Shown: positions 43,585 to 54,035 of the stretch, one piece after another
Layout: each line of letters starts with the position of its first letter
How positions within the stretch are numbered: position 1 is the first letter of the stretch
Assembly (NCBI GenBank): GCA_030789695.1
Contig: CM061135.1
Span: 106,897,262-106,961,261 of the forward strand
Direction: 5' to 3'
Length of the DNA stretch: 64,000 nucleotides
Source: Scilla litardierei
Lineage: Eukaryota; Streptophyta; Magnoliopsida; Asparagales; Asparagaceae
The notes under the pieces: generated by a model
What the model was told of the DNA's origin: nothing
What the model saw: the letters and a program-made list of their open reading frames with translations, nothing else
The model's database searches: none
Translations under genes and position numbers: made by a program

Positions 43585-43990
43585 TCATGGTACAACACCC
43601 AGCAGCTTTCCTGAAACATGTGAGACAACATAGCCAATATCACCCCAAAAGAATATGGTATGATCATCGTACACATTTTTCATAGTGTTGTTTGGGACAA
43701 ATTTTCTCAACGCAGTTGCTACACCCCCCAGCATTGTCGGGGATGCTTGATTATAAATGGACGATAGCCCTTCGTTGCATAAGTTTCCAACATGAACCAT
43801 TTACCTTTACGTGAAAAGAGTACTGGATGAATGCTATCGTCCATATCTATATCAAGCATGCACAAACAGCTGAAGGACTTATTGTTTCCATACGGAGGTT
43901 GTGTGGGAAAATAAAGAAGATGATAGAAGAAAGTAGACGAAGTTTAGAGAAGATGAGTGCTCGTTGTCTGCCATTTATAGGGGAAATTGG
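43585..43990 (-). pseudogene. Unknown gene-like unit with promoter
   Basis: On the minus strand, CCAATTTCCCCTATAAATGG (43971-43990) is a CCAAT/TATA module like those of the left cassettes. It is followed by a stretch encoding DIDMDDSIHPVLFSRKGKW and ETYATKGYRPFI, then ALRKFVPNN and DDHTIFFWGDIGYVVSHVSG. The MDD.I.PV.FSRK.KW and KGYRPFI parts recur in the later 3.3-kb units (for example 59930-60136). Function unknown; frame breaks are present. Confidence 0.4.
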
Positions 43991-44084
43991 ACCAATCATA
44001 ATGAAGCGTATAAAAAGTCTGTGATCCTACAGTAATGCAATGGATCTCGGGAATCAACATTTAGAGCATCTCCAAAGGGGCTCC

Positions 44085-44480
44085 CTAAATTATTTTAGAA
44101 TGTGGAAAAAAATAGGTTATTTACTCTCCGCGCAAAACCATGAAACCCTACTGTTTTTCGCCTTGATCACATAATAGGAAAATTACACTCAACAATACTA
44201 CTCTCCACTAAGATTTTTTAATACATTATATTCGCCGCGCACACCGGGCTAAATAATACAGAGGCGAGTAACTATCATAATTGCTCACCGCACAGAACGT
44301 TTAGAAAACGAGAATTGCTCAATGCACAAAACGCAGAACGCATGACAGCGAATTGTATTGATGAGAAGAAGTAGAGTTAATGTGTGGCTACATCGAAGAC
44401 CCCGTCATGCTACAGAGGGGTTCTCGTGAATATACAAAAGACTGCTCATCTACAGCGGATTGATCTCAGACATATGAAGA
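44085..44480. repeat. Diverged copy of the unit region found at 48480-48960 and 51650-52110
   Basis: Shared landmarks are ACTCTCCGCGCAAAAC, ACAATACTACTCTCCACTAA, ATTGCTCA(A)TGC and GAAGACCCCGTCA(T/A)GCTACAG. It includes CGCG halves at about 44235 and 44280. Confidence 0.6.
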
Positions 44481-44639
44481 GACTTTAATTGCGATGGGAG
44501 AGAATTGATGTAGCTGGAGCGATTTGAAAACTCTCAGGGAGACCTTTGACCCAAAAAATGACACAAATGTCCTCAAAAGCAAGAGCAACTGTGACCCAGT
44601 GGAGAACTTTGTGGCAGTTCACCCTCACTGCGACAAAAT

Positions 44640-44890
44640 TGGTTGTGTGTGGTGAGCAATTCTGAGGTTTGAGTGGTTTTGTGCGCTGAGCAATTCTTAT
44701 TTTTGAGAGGTTGTGTGCGGTGAGCACTTCTGAGTTTGAGTGGTTCTGTGCGATGAGCAATTTTGAGTTTTGAGTGGATTTGTGCGCTGAGCAATTCTGA
44801 GTTTTGAGTGGGTTTTGTGCGGTGAGCTTATTCTGAGTTTGAGTGGTTGTGTGCGGTGAGTAATTCTGAGGTATGAGTGGTTTTGTAGCC
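44640..44890. repeat. 34-bp minisatellite, inverted relative to 35727-35910
   Basis: Seven units of TGTGCG(C/G)TGAGCAATTC plus TGAGTTTTGAGTGGT lie at 33-35 bp spacing (44652-44857). It is the complement of the unit at 35.7 kb. Confidence 0.85.
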
Positions 44891-44952
44891 GCTTACTTAA
44901 TTGCTCAACGCTGAGACATAATTGATCAAAGCAAAGAAATAAAAGCCTTACC

Positions 44953-45930
44953 ATGAAGTTTGAAAGGGGGCGAGATGCCCCCGTATTCGATCTCTCCTCA
45001 CAATCCCAGGGTGTTAGGGACGATTTGCCTCTAGACGCTCCTCCCCTCTCAAAAGAAACCTCCCGTTGGCCCGATCGTTGGATAGGCCCTCCTTTGATAC
45101 CGGACCTCTCCTTCCCGACGAATTCTTCCTCTTACAGGCGGATCGCCAACGAGTTATTACTCTTACACATGGAGCGGCCCGCCTTCCACTCCCCGACTTC
45201 CTATGTAGAACTTACACCAGGGGACTTAGGGCGGACCGCTCCTCCCCTCCAACGCCTACTCCGTGACGACCTCCACCTCCGGGGGAGGCGTCGCCGAAAC
45301 CTCCCGTTGGCCCGATCGTTGGATAGGCCCTCCGTTGATACCGGACCTCTCCTTCCCGACGAATTCTTCCTTTCTCAGGTAGATCACCGACGAGTTATTC
45401 GTCTTACACATGGAGCGGCCAGCCTTCCACTCCCTGACTTCCCTTGGAGAACTAACACTAGGGGACTTAGGGCTGACCGCTCCTCCCCTCCAGCGCCTAC
45501 GCCGTGACTACCTCCACCTCCGGTGGAGGCGTCGTCGCCCGCGGGGTGTCGGTCCAAATCACCGGTGAAGGCATCGCCATTCCAATCACCCCACTGGGCA
45601 CCACCGTTCCCAGACAACGGGTCCCTCCGCCATCCAACGGTCTGCCTTCCACTCATCGACCTCCCGTCGCACATCCTGAAGTGGAACGAAACCCCAGCCC
45701 ACCATCCAACGGCATGCCTTCCACTCCTTGACGCCCCGTCGCACATCCTGGTGCAGGTTATAGTAAATTGGAACGAAACCCCCGACCGCCATCCAAAGGC
45801 CTGCCTTCCACTCCTCGACCTCCCGTCGCACATCCTGATGCAGTTTACAGTAAAGTGGAACGGCCCCCCAGCCCGCCATCCAACGGCCTGCCTTCAACCA
45901 CTGGCGTCTTTATCGACCTATTGTAAAGAA
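44953..45930. repeat. GC-rich island with two tandem repeats
   Basis: A 241-bp unit is duplicated (units begin with GAAACCTCCCGTTGGCCCGA at 45055 and 45296). A second tandem of about 65-90 bp (CCATCCAACGG(T/C)CTGCCTTCC) has four copies between 45630 and 45905. Open frames of 103-184 codons exist on both strands because GC content is high, but none shows a domain or consistent codon pattern. It is unlike anything else in the window. Confidence 0.75.
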
Positions 45931-46429
45931 CGCGAAAATGTCCCTCCAAGCAAGTTGTTAAATTCCGTCTATGATAAAATTAACTTGTTTACATGCAAAC
46001 TTTTAGATTATCTCTGATACATAATCAATCTGAAGACATTTTAGATTAAATCGGCTACATATTCAATCGACTTCGTAAACTGATTGAAATTTTTTAGATT
46101 ATATCTCATACATATTCCAATTGATGACATTTTCAAAATGACCCAGCCATTCAACTATATGGATGTACATACTGATACAGAACAAAACATATTCATTACC
46201 CCATGCTCTTTACAAACTGATACATATGATTGTCTTCGTAAGATGTTTGCAATGAAGGGGCTTTTTACCGGATAAATTGTCGGCGTGATCTGCGTGCTTC
46301 ACCCTACAACGACGCCTGCAATGACGACACTCCTATCCTGCCTACGGTTGCCGAAAGTCAGCAACGACGTTAACTAACACAACGAAGCGACCATCTTCGT
46401 TGAGTTTATGGACGTGTTTGCCAACTATC

Positions 46430-47320
46430 TGCCACCGTAGCCCTTATAGGAGTGTCGTCATTGCAGGCGTCGTTGTACCCGGCTGTCAAGTATGACGACG
46501 GTTCAAAGACACCGAAAAGAACTCCGATTCCCAAGAGGCGGTGAACACCAACACATGGTTCGTTATAAATAGAATGAGATTTTCATTTTCGAGATCGGAA
46601 AGGACAGTAGGAGGAGGTGTTTGTGTGTCTTAGACGATCTATAGTACAAATATGAAGGGGATGGAGGAGAAGATAGTGTAAAAGAGGAGATGGCCGTTCC
46701 ATGTGAATGCGTGAAAAAAGTACTGGTTGAATTCTATCGTCCTTTTTTATCTCAAGCATCAGGCTCGAACAGTAGAAAACCATCTCATCTTTACACCCCA
46801 TATCCATCTCCATCTCGTCCATTTCTACCTCATGCATCATGCTCGAACATAAGAAGACCTTATTGTTTCCAGACGGAGGTTGTGTGGGCAAAAAGAAGAA
46901 GATTATATAAGAAATTAGAGGAAGTTGTGAGAAGATGAGGGCTCCTTGTCCGCCAATTTATAGGGGAATTGGACCAATCAAAATGAAACTAAACGGTTTT
47001 TCGCCTTGATCAACAATGATGCCAATTGGAAAATTACTCCCAACAATACTAATCTCCACTAATCCTTTTTAAAACATTTTATTCGATGCGCACACCGTGC
47101 TAAATAATACAGGAGCGAATTGTATTGGTTTATGAGGATGCGACTGAAGTAGAGTTAATGTGTGGCTCCATCGAAGACCCCGTCATGCTACAGGAGGGGT
47201 TCTCGTGAATATACAAAAGACTGCACGTCAATTTACAGCTGATTCATACCAGACATGTGCAGTTCTCAAGAATGTTTGACCGGCTGGTGGGATGTGAGCT
47301 GGAAAAATTAATAGCCGCTA
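46430..47320 (-). pseudogene. Second diverged copy of the right-hand unit with promoter
   Basis: It has a GTATACCCGGCTGTCAAGTA-type block (near 46475), the GGAGATGG segments (46650-46690), a TATA module on the minus strand (CCAATTCCCCTATAAATTGG, 46955-46972) and the GAAGACCCCGTCATGCTACAG block (47172). Coding capacity is lost. Confidence 0.5.
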
Positions 47321-47349
47321 ACATAATTGCACAAAGATAGGAACAAACA

Positions 47350-47525
47350 AATTTATGGTCGTTGTGCGCGATGAGCAAATTTTTAATGGTTTAAATAATT
47401 GCTCATAGCGAACAACAAGAAACGACAGGTGTAGACGCTTTGAGTCGTTGTGCGCTTTAACATGTGTTCGCTTTGAGCATCTAAGGTATTTTATAGACAA
47501 TGGTTTAACGCGCACAACCAATCTG
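47350..47525. repeat. CGCG hairpin cluster
   Basis: GGTCGTTGTGCGCGATGAGC faces TTGCTCATAGCGAACAAC, followed by GTTGTGCGCTTTAAC and AACGCGCACAACC halves. Confidence 0.65.
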
Positions 47526-47629
47526 AAGACATATTCAATAGAATTCAAATATATTGATGTACAGACATATACAGATCCAAACTGATTCATTAGCCTATGC
47601 TCTTACAAACGGATACATATGATTAAGCC

Positions 47630-47760
47630 TGGATGGCGGCCCTTGGTCACATAGGTTGGCGGTGCATGGCTACCGTACCTCCGAGGCACAAGCACTCCCT
47701 CCTGTTGTTTTCGATCTCTTGTCTCGCATCCAAATTGAAGAAGATAATGACGACGAATCT
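47630..47760 (+). repeat. Single foldback arm, diverged
   Basis: It matches the left foldback arm of the 3.3-kb units (GGTCACATAGGTTG(G/T)CGGTG, GAGGCACAAGCACTCCCTCC) without a partner nearby. Confidence 0.6.
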
Positions 47761-48020
47761 CGTCGGAATACGAAAAAAGGTGAAATTCATGTTAGCATCG
47801 ATCCAGAGATTCTAGAATGCTTCATTGGATGCGAGCCCTTGTGGTGTACATCGACCACGTTTACAGTTACCGTGCTCAGCGTATTTGTCATTCAATCCGA
47901 AGGCATATGCTGATCCCAGTATTCTAGCGCTGAAGCTTCCGGGTCTGGAAAATCAAACATTTCATCCTGGTAACAAAACAGAATGCTTAATGCCATCATA
48001 CATACATACGTAGTTTTGAA

Positions 48021-48224
48021 TTATTCAGAGGAAATAATTAGAAAATTTGTTCTTACTCCAATGACTAGATCCTCCAGGTTCGGGCAGCTATTCAGCAAGC
48101 ATGACAGGATTGAAAACGTGGTTGTTGTGCAGGGTATCCATCTGAGGGTGAGTTCTTTCATCTTTGGCAAGAGACACCACAGAGTAACGGGCATGATATA
48201 GATATCTGATATGGACGATAGCAT
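48021..48224 (-). pseudogene. Leucine-rich-repeat fragment of F-box/FBD type
   Basis: Minus-strand translation gives LLPKMKELTLRWI, then FSILSCLLNSCPNLEDLVI. This matches the pattern of plant F-box/LRR/FBD proteins (L..L..L......L..LL..CPNLE.L.I). Only this piece, of about 45 residues, is visible, with no F-box, so it is a captured or decayed fragment. Confidence 0.55.
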
Positions 48225-48408
48225 TCATTCAGCTGTTCATCCATTTATAATCAGGCATGCCCGAAAAAGGGTTTCCAGATGTGAGGATTTCACCTTCCAC
48301 GAACAGTTGAAGGACTTACTGTTTCAATAGGAAGGTTGTGGGGGGAAATAAAGAAGAAGATGATGGAAGAAAGTAGATGAAGTAGTGAGAAGATGAGTGC
48401 TCCTTGTC

Positions 48409-48432
48409 CGCCATTTTTATAGGGGAATTGGA
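48409..48432 (-). promoter_or_regulatory. CCAAT/TATA module, third right-hand copy
   Basis: The minus strand reads CCAATTCCCCTATAAAAATG. It is equivalent to 43971-43990 and 46955-46972; in the recent units (for example near 51582) it is degraded to CCAATTCCATATAGC. Confidence 0.55.
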
Positions 48433-50480
48433 GCAATCAAAATGAAGCGTATAATAAGTCCTTGATCCTACAGTAATGCAATGGATCTCGGGAATCAACA
48501 ATTATTTACTCAACGCGCAAACCACGGAATACCAACGCGAAAATCGCGTAATCCCAATTATTTTAGCATCTGGATCAAAATTGGTTAATTACTCTCCGCG
48601 CATAACAATGAAACTCAACGATTTTTCGCCTTGATCAACATTGATGCTAATAGGAAACTTACTCCCAACAATACTACTCTCCACTAAGATTTTTTAATAC
48701 ATTTTATTCGACACGCAACCCGGGCTAAATAATACAGAAGAGAGAAACTATTATAATTGATCACCGCGCAAAACGCATGGAAAACGGGAATTGCTCAATG
48801 CGCGCAACACAGATAGGTCAATGAGGATGTGATGCTGCAGTACAATATTTACTGTGTGGCTACATTGAAGACCCCGTCAAGCTACAGAAGGGTGCTCGTG
48901 AATAAGAAAATACTGCTCCTGAATCTACAACTGATTGATACCAGACATATGATTTTCCCAAGAATGTATGACCAGTGACAAGTGAGCTGGCAAAATTTAT
49001 ATTGTGGCCGTTGTGCGTGGTGAGCAAATTTTTAATGGTTTAAAAATTTTCTCAAAGCGCACAACAAGTATCGCCAGATGTTCACTTTGACCCGGTGTGC
49101 ACGTTCAGTAAATTTGTTATGGCTAACATAATTGTGCAAAGCGCACAACATGCAGAATTATGCCCGTTGTGCGCGTTAAGCTCTATAGTTACGTCGATGA
49201 AAAATTTGCTCAACGCCCCCACGGGAATAAATTTGACCGTTTTGCGCTTTGAGCATATTTGTGAATTGCAATAATTTTAATTCCACCACACACCAGCGCA
49301 TTGAATCAATCACATTCCAAATTTCATCATACTTAAACACGCACAACCAGCAGAATTATGCCCGTTGTGCGTGTTTAGCTAAAGTGTAGATTAAATCGCA
49401 TACATATTCTAGTTGATGTTATTTTGAAAATGACCCAGCCATTCAAATATATTGATGTACATACTGATACAGATCCAAACTGATTCATTAGCCTATGCTC
49501 TTACAAACTGAAACATGTGATTGTCAGTGTGATCTGTGTGCTTCCCCGTCAACTTCCGTGAGTTCATCGGGTGACCATCTTCGTTCCGTTTATTACCGTC
49601 GATGCCGATTTTCTGCCATCATCAGCTGGATATGAGTGTAGTCATAGCATGCGTCGGTGTAACCTGCAGTCATGTATGTAGCCGTTTCAAAGACACTGAG
49701 AGAAACTCCGATTCACATGAGGCGTCGAACAACACCAACAGATCAAAATACTAAACACCGCTGGTCTTTGAACAACTTACAAGCTCAGATGCAGAACTGC
49801 ATGCGGCGATGTGTTCCAGTAAGAGAATACTAAACACTGCATGCGGCCCCAACCTCGTCGCATCTCTTCGTTACAACCTCCTCAAGATCTGCTAAGGCGC
49901 ACGTAGGTGGAGGATCTTCGTTGTAGACAACGAAGGCGGATCCTACGGAGAACACACTGGCATTTGATGCGTCCATCACCAGGTCAACATTCTTCCGGAC
50001 GGTTCGACCGACAGCTAGATCCACCTTTTCGAGGAAGCACCTTTAAGGAGGCTCGAACTGATCGGTGAAGTAAAAGCTTAATCCAGAGAAGATCTTCACC
50101 GCCTGTAAGAGACCAATATAAGAGACCAATATGATATGTGCACTACTGGACATGGGCCTCCGCATACGCATACACAAGGAAAAGTGTTCATAAGATGGCT
50201 TCCTCCGATAATTATCCAAAGACTCAAATAGTTCAAAACATTTTCCAATTCAAATAGTTCAAAGGCGCGACATGCCGTCATTGGCGTGTCATTACAGTCA
50301 CTTCCCTGCTCGTTTTGTAATTTCTGTCGCTTTACTTGAGCATCATCAACATCATCTGTTCGGACGAGGAAATGGATGTGTGACTCTTCACATCGTTTGA
50401 TTTTCTGGAAATCTGAGACAACCATGCCTTTTGTGTTTCCGCACAGGTTACAGGCTTCCAGCTTCTGCATTATGAGACAA
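48410..50480. repeat. Third diverged unit of the right-hand repeat
   Basis: 48418-49710 aligns throughout with 51582-53080 of the recent array (same order: promoter, CTCAACGCGCAAACC, hairpins 48990-49385, GATCTGTGTGCTTCCCCGTC, GTAACCTGCAGTC). 49750-50480 is not found in the recent units. It holds minus-strand open stretches (49830-50024, 50096-50480) of unknown type. Confidence 0.7.
48990..49385. repeat. CGCG hairpin cluster of the third unit
   Basis: GGCCGTTGTGCGTGGTGAGC faces TCTCAAAGCGCACAAC, with further pairs at 49130-49180 and 49345-49375. Confidence 0.75.
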
Positions 50481-51289
50481 TTATGATGTGCTTCATCCAC
50501 AGTAAGATTTGGCCAATTTGCCTGTGAGCCAAGAGATCGAAAAGAAAGGAGGGAGTGCTTGTGCCTCAGAGAGACGGTACCCATGCACCGCCAACCTAAT
50601 TGACCCAGAGCAGCCAATCAGGGCGCAAAGGCCCGGGGGGCCATTCTTCTCTTCGCAGACCAGGGAGAGAAGCATATTAGGGAGGCGACTGCATCAGCCT
50701 ATAGTCCTCCGATTTCATACGTTTCTCTAGGGCATTCACGGCATTCACGATCCATTTATCCTACAGTAATGCTAGGGATCTCGGGAATGAACATCTTATT
50801 TACTCAACGCGTAATCCCACCGAGAAAAACGAGCAATCCTAAGTATTTTAGGCTCAGCTGAAAAAGAGGCAATTTACTCTCCCCACACGACAAGGAAACT
50901 GAACCGTTTTGCGCGTTGAATTACTCTCTGTCAAAGACTCAAAAAATTATTTATTTTCCAGCGCAACAAAAACAATCAAATTGTTTCTGTTGTGCGTGCG
51001 GGTTAATTGGTTCCACTATAAGCCCTTGTGTGTAATGTGGAGTCCTCAGATGTGAGACCGTGTGTGTACAGCGGATGGATATTGATTAACACTATGACTT
51101 TTAACCACCTCGCACGACGCGCACGACGGCTGATTGATATCAGCCCTTTGTTGCGTTTATTAACGTCATGGCTTGGTAACGGCTATTTATTACAAATGTA
51201 TTTTACAAATCACGTGACCAAATTTAAAAATTTTAGTACCGATAGAAATATCTCAATTATACCTACTACATGAGACCAATATTGGATAT

Positions 51290-51560
51290 TTTTCGAGCAA
51301 ATTTAAAATATTTAAAATATTACAAGAAATACTAAATACTTAAAAATTAAAAAAAATTAACATTGAAGAATAAAATTATTTATAGTTTTCTTTCATGCAG
51401 AAATAATGTATTAGATTAACCACATTTAATGATAAATATTTTTCATTAGTAAAGCTTAAACAAAGAGAAAATAGGATTTGAAGACGGTGGGTTGGAGTTG
51501 CACATCCTCAACAATAGCATCTTTTAGAGATATTCCATTTTGAAGGGGGGTTTTTAGAGA
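51290..51560. other. AT-rich block within each 3.3-kb unit
   Basis: It is dominated by AAATATTTAAAATATTACAA and AAAAATTAAAAAAAATTAAC types of sequence. It recurs at about 54610, 57930 and 61255. It could be a matrix-attachment or replication-related region, but no specific signal is seen. Confidence 0.4.
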
Positions 51561-52159
51561 TTTGTGGTGGAGTTGCTATATGGAATTGGAGCAATCAAAA
51601 TGAAGCGTATAATAAGTCCTTGATCCTACAGTAATGCAATGGATCTCGGGAATCAACAATTATTTACTCAACGCGCAAACCGCGGAATACCAACGCGAAA
51701 ATCGCGTAATCCCAATTATTTTAGCATCTGGACCAAAATAGGTTAATTACTCTCCGCGCATAACAATGAAACTCAACGATTTGTCGCCTTGATCTACATT
51801 GATGCTAATAGGAAAATTACTCCCAACAATACTACTCTCCACTAAGATTTTTTAATACATTTTATTCGACACGCACCCCGGGCTAAATAATACAGAAGAG
51901 AGAAACTATTATAATTGATACTCGCGCAAAACGCATGGAAAATGGGAATTGCTCAATGTGCACAACGCAGATGGGTCAATGAGGATGTGACTGCTGCAGT
52001 ACCATATTAACTGTGTGGCTACATCGAAGACCCCGTCAAGCTACAGAAGGGTGCTCGTGAATAAGAAAATACTGCTCCTGAATCTACAGCTGATTGATAC
52101 CAGACATATGATTTTCCCAAGAATGTATGACCAGTGGCAAGTGAGCTGGCAAAATTTAT

Positions 52160-52745
52160 ATTTTGGCCGTTGTGCGCGGTGAGCAAATTTTTAATGGTTT
52201 AAAAATTTGCTCAAAGCGCACAACAAGTATCGCCAGATGTTCACTTTGACCCAGTGTGCGCGTTCAGCAAATTTGTTATGGCTAACATAATTGCGCAAAG
52301 CGCACAACATGCAGATTTATGCCGGTTGTGCACGTTACGCAAAAGTTGCGTCGATGACAAATTTGCTCAACGCCCCCACGGGAATAAATTTGCCCGTTTT
52401 GCGCTTTGAGCATATTTGTGAGATGCTATAATTTTACTCCCACTGCGCGCCACCGCAGTTAATCAATCAAATTCCAAATTTCATCATATTTAAACTGTTA
52501 AACACTCACAACCAGCAGAATTATGCCCGTTGTGCGCATTTAGCTAAAGTCATGACAAATTTGCTCAACGCCCCCACGGGAATAAATTTGACCGTTTTGC
52601 GCTTTGAGCAAATTTGTGAGATGCTATAATTTTTATTCCACCTCGCACCAGCGTAATGAATCAATCACATTCCAAATTTCATCATACTTAAACGCGCACA
52701 ACCAGCAGAATTATGCCCGTTGTGCGCGTTTAGCTAAAGTTTAAA
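52160..52745. repeat. CGCG hairpin cluster of the recent unit
   Basis: The best hairpin is 52169-52224: the arm GTTGTGCGCGGTGAGCAAAT... faces ...ATTTGCTCAAAGCGCACAAC with a 4-base loop, about 24 of 26 pairs matching. Further halves lie at 52255, 52295, 52325, 52365, 52395, 52525, 52565 and 52690-52730. Copies in the next units start at about 55490, 58812 and 62134. Confidence 0.88.
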
Positions 52746-53496
52746 TTAAGTCTCATACATATTCTAGTTGATGTTATTTTGAAAATGACCCAGCCATTCA
52801 AATATATTGATGTACATACTGATACAGATCCAAACTGATTCATTAGCCTATGCTCTTACAAACTGAAACATGTGATTGTCGGTGTGATCTGCGTGCTTCC
52901 CCGTCAACTTCCGCGAGTTCATCGGGCGACCATCTTCGTTCCGTTTATTACCGTCGTTGCTAATTTTCTACCACCATCGGCTGGATATGAGTGTAGACAT
53001 AGCATGCGTCGGTGTAACCTGCAGTCGGGTATGTAGCCGTTTTAAAGACACCGAGGAACTCCGATTCACATGAGGCGTCGAACAACACCAAATGGTTGCA
53101 TAACAAATAGAATGAGCTTTTTATCTTCGCGATCGGAAAGGACAGGAGGGAGTGTTTGTGTGTCATAGACGAGGTATAGTGAAATGATGAAGGATTTAAT
53201 GGTTTGGATGGAGTTTATAAAGAGGAGATGGATATGGAGTGTATAGTCGAGGAGTGGAAGGCGAAATGCTCACATATGGAAGGCATTCATCGGGCATGCA
53301 TGTTTATAAATGGACGATAGCCCTTCGTTGCGTTTATTACCACCATTGCGTAAGTTTCCAACATCAACCATTTAGCTTTACGTGAAAAGATAACTGGTTG
53401 AATTCCATTGTCCATTTCTATCGTAAGCGTCAGGCATTAGGGATCGCTGTAGGATAACGGAGTATACTCATCAATTTGAATGGTAAATTTCATACT

Positions 53497-54035
53497 AAAT
53501 GGACCGTGAATGCCCTGGAGAAGCGTATGAAATCGGAGGACTACAAGCTGATGCTGTCGCCTCCCGAATATGCTCCTATCCCTGGTCTGCGAAGAGATGA
53601 ATGGCCCCCCTGGCCTTTGCGCCCTGGATGTCTACACTGGGTCACATAGGTTGTCCGTGCATGGCTACCGGCCCTCTGAGGCACAAGCACTCCCTCCTGT
53701 TCTTTTCAATCTCTTGTCTCGCAGCCAAAATTTGAAATCCCCAGGACGAAAGGGAAAATTATGATCTGCTTCATCCACAGTCAGATTTGCCCAATTTGGC
53801 TGCGAGCCAAGAGATCGAAAAGAATAGAAGGGAGTGCTTGTGCCTCAGAGAGACGGTAGCCATGCACCGCCAACCTAATTGACCCAGAGCAGCCATCCAG
53901 GGCGCAAAGGCCCGGGGGCCATTCTTCTCTTCGCAGACCAGGGAGAGAAGCATATTCGGGACGCGACTGCATCAGCCTGTAGTCCTCCGATTTCATACGC
54001 TTCTCCAGGGCATTCACGGCATTCACGGTCCATTT
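53497..54035. repeat. Foldback (long inverted repeat) of unit junction 1/2
   Basis: The arms are 53497-53734 and 53791-54035 with a spacer of about 56 bp. The arms read AAATGGACCGTGAATGCCCT...CTTGTCTCGCAGCC and its complement, with few mismatches. RNA from this region would form a long hairpin. Confidence 0.88.

Noticed and set aside
44953..45507. 184-codon frame in the GC-rich block
   Set aside because: It crosses a tandem duplication, shows no domain, and equally long frames exist on the other strand.
47656..47913. 85-codon plus-strand frame (VHGYRTSEAQALPP...)
   Set aside because: It lies on a foldback arm that is also open on other frames in the later units; no recognised domain and no conserved start.
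52960..53166. Repeated 68-72-codon minus-strand frames MTHKHSLLSF... in each unit
   Set aside because: Conserved because the units are young; start and end differ between units (68 or 72 codons) and the upstream promoter is degraded. Part of it descends from the unknown protein noted at 42982.
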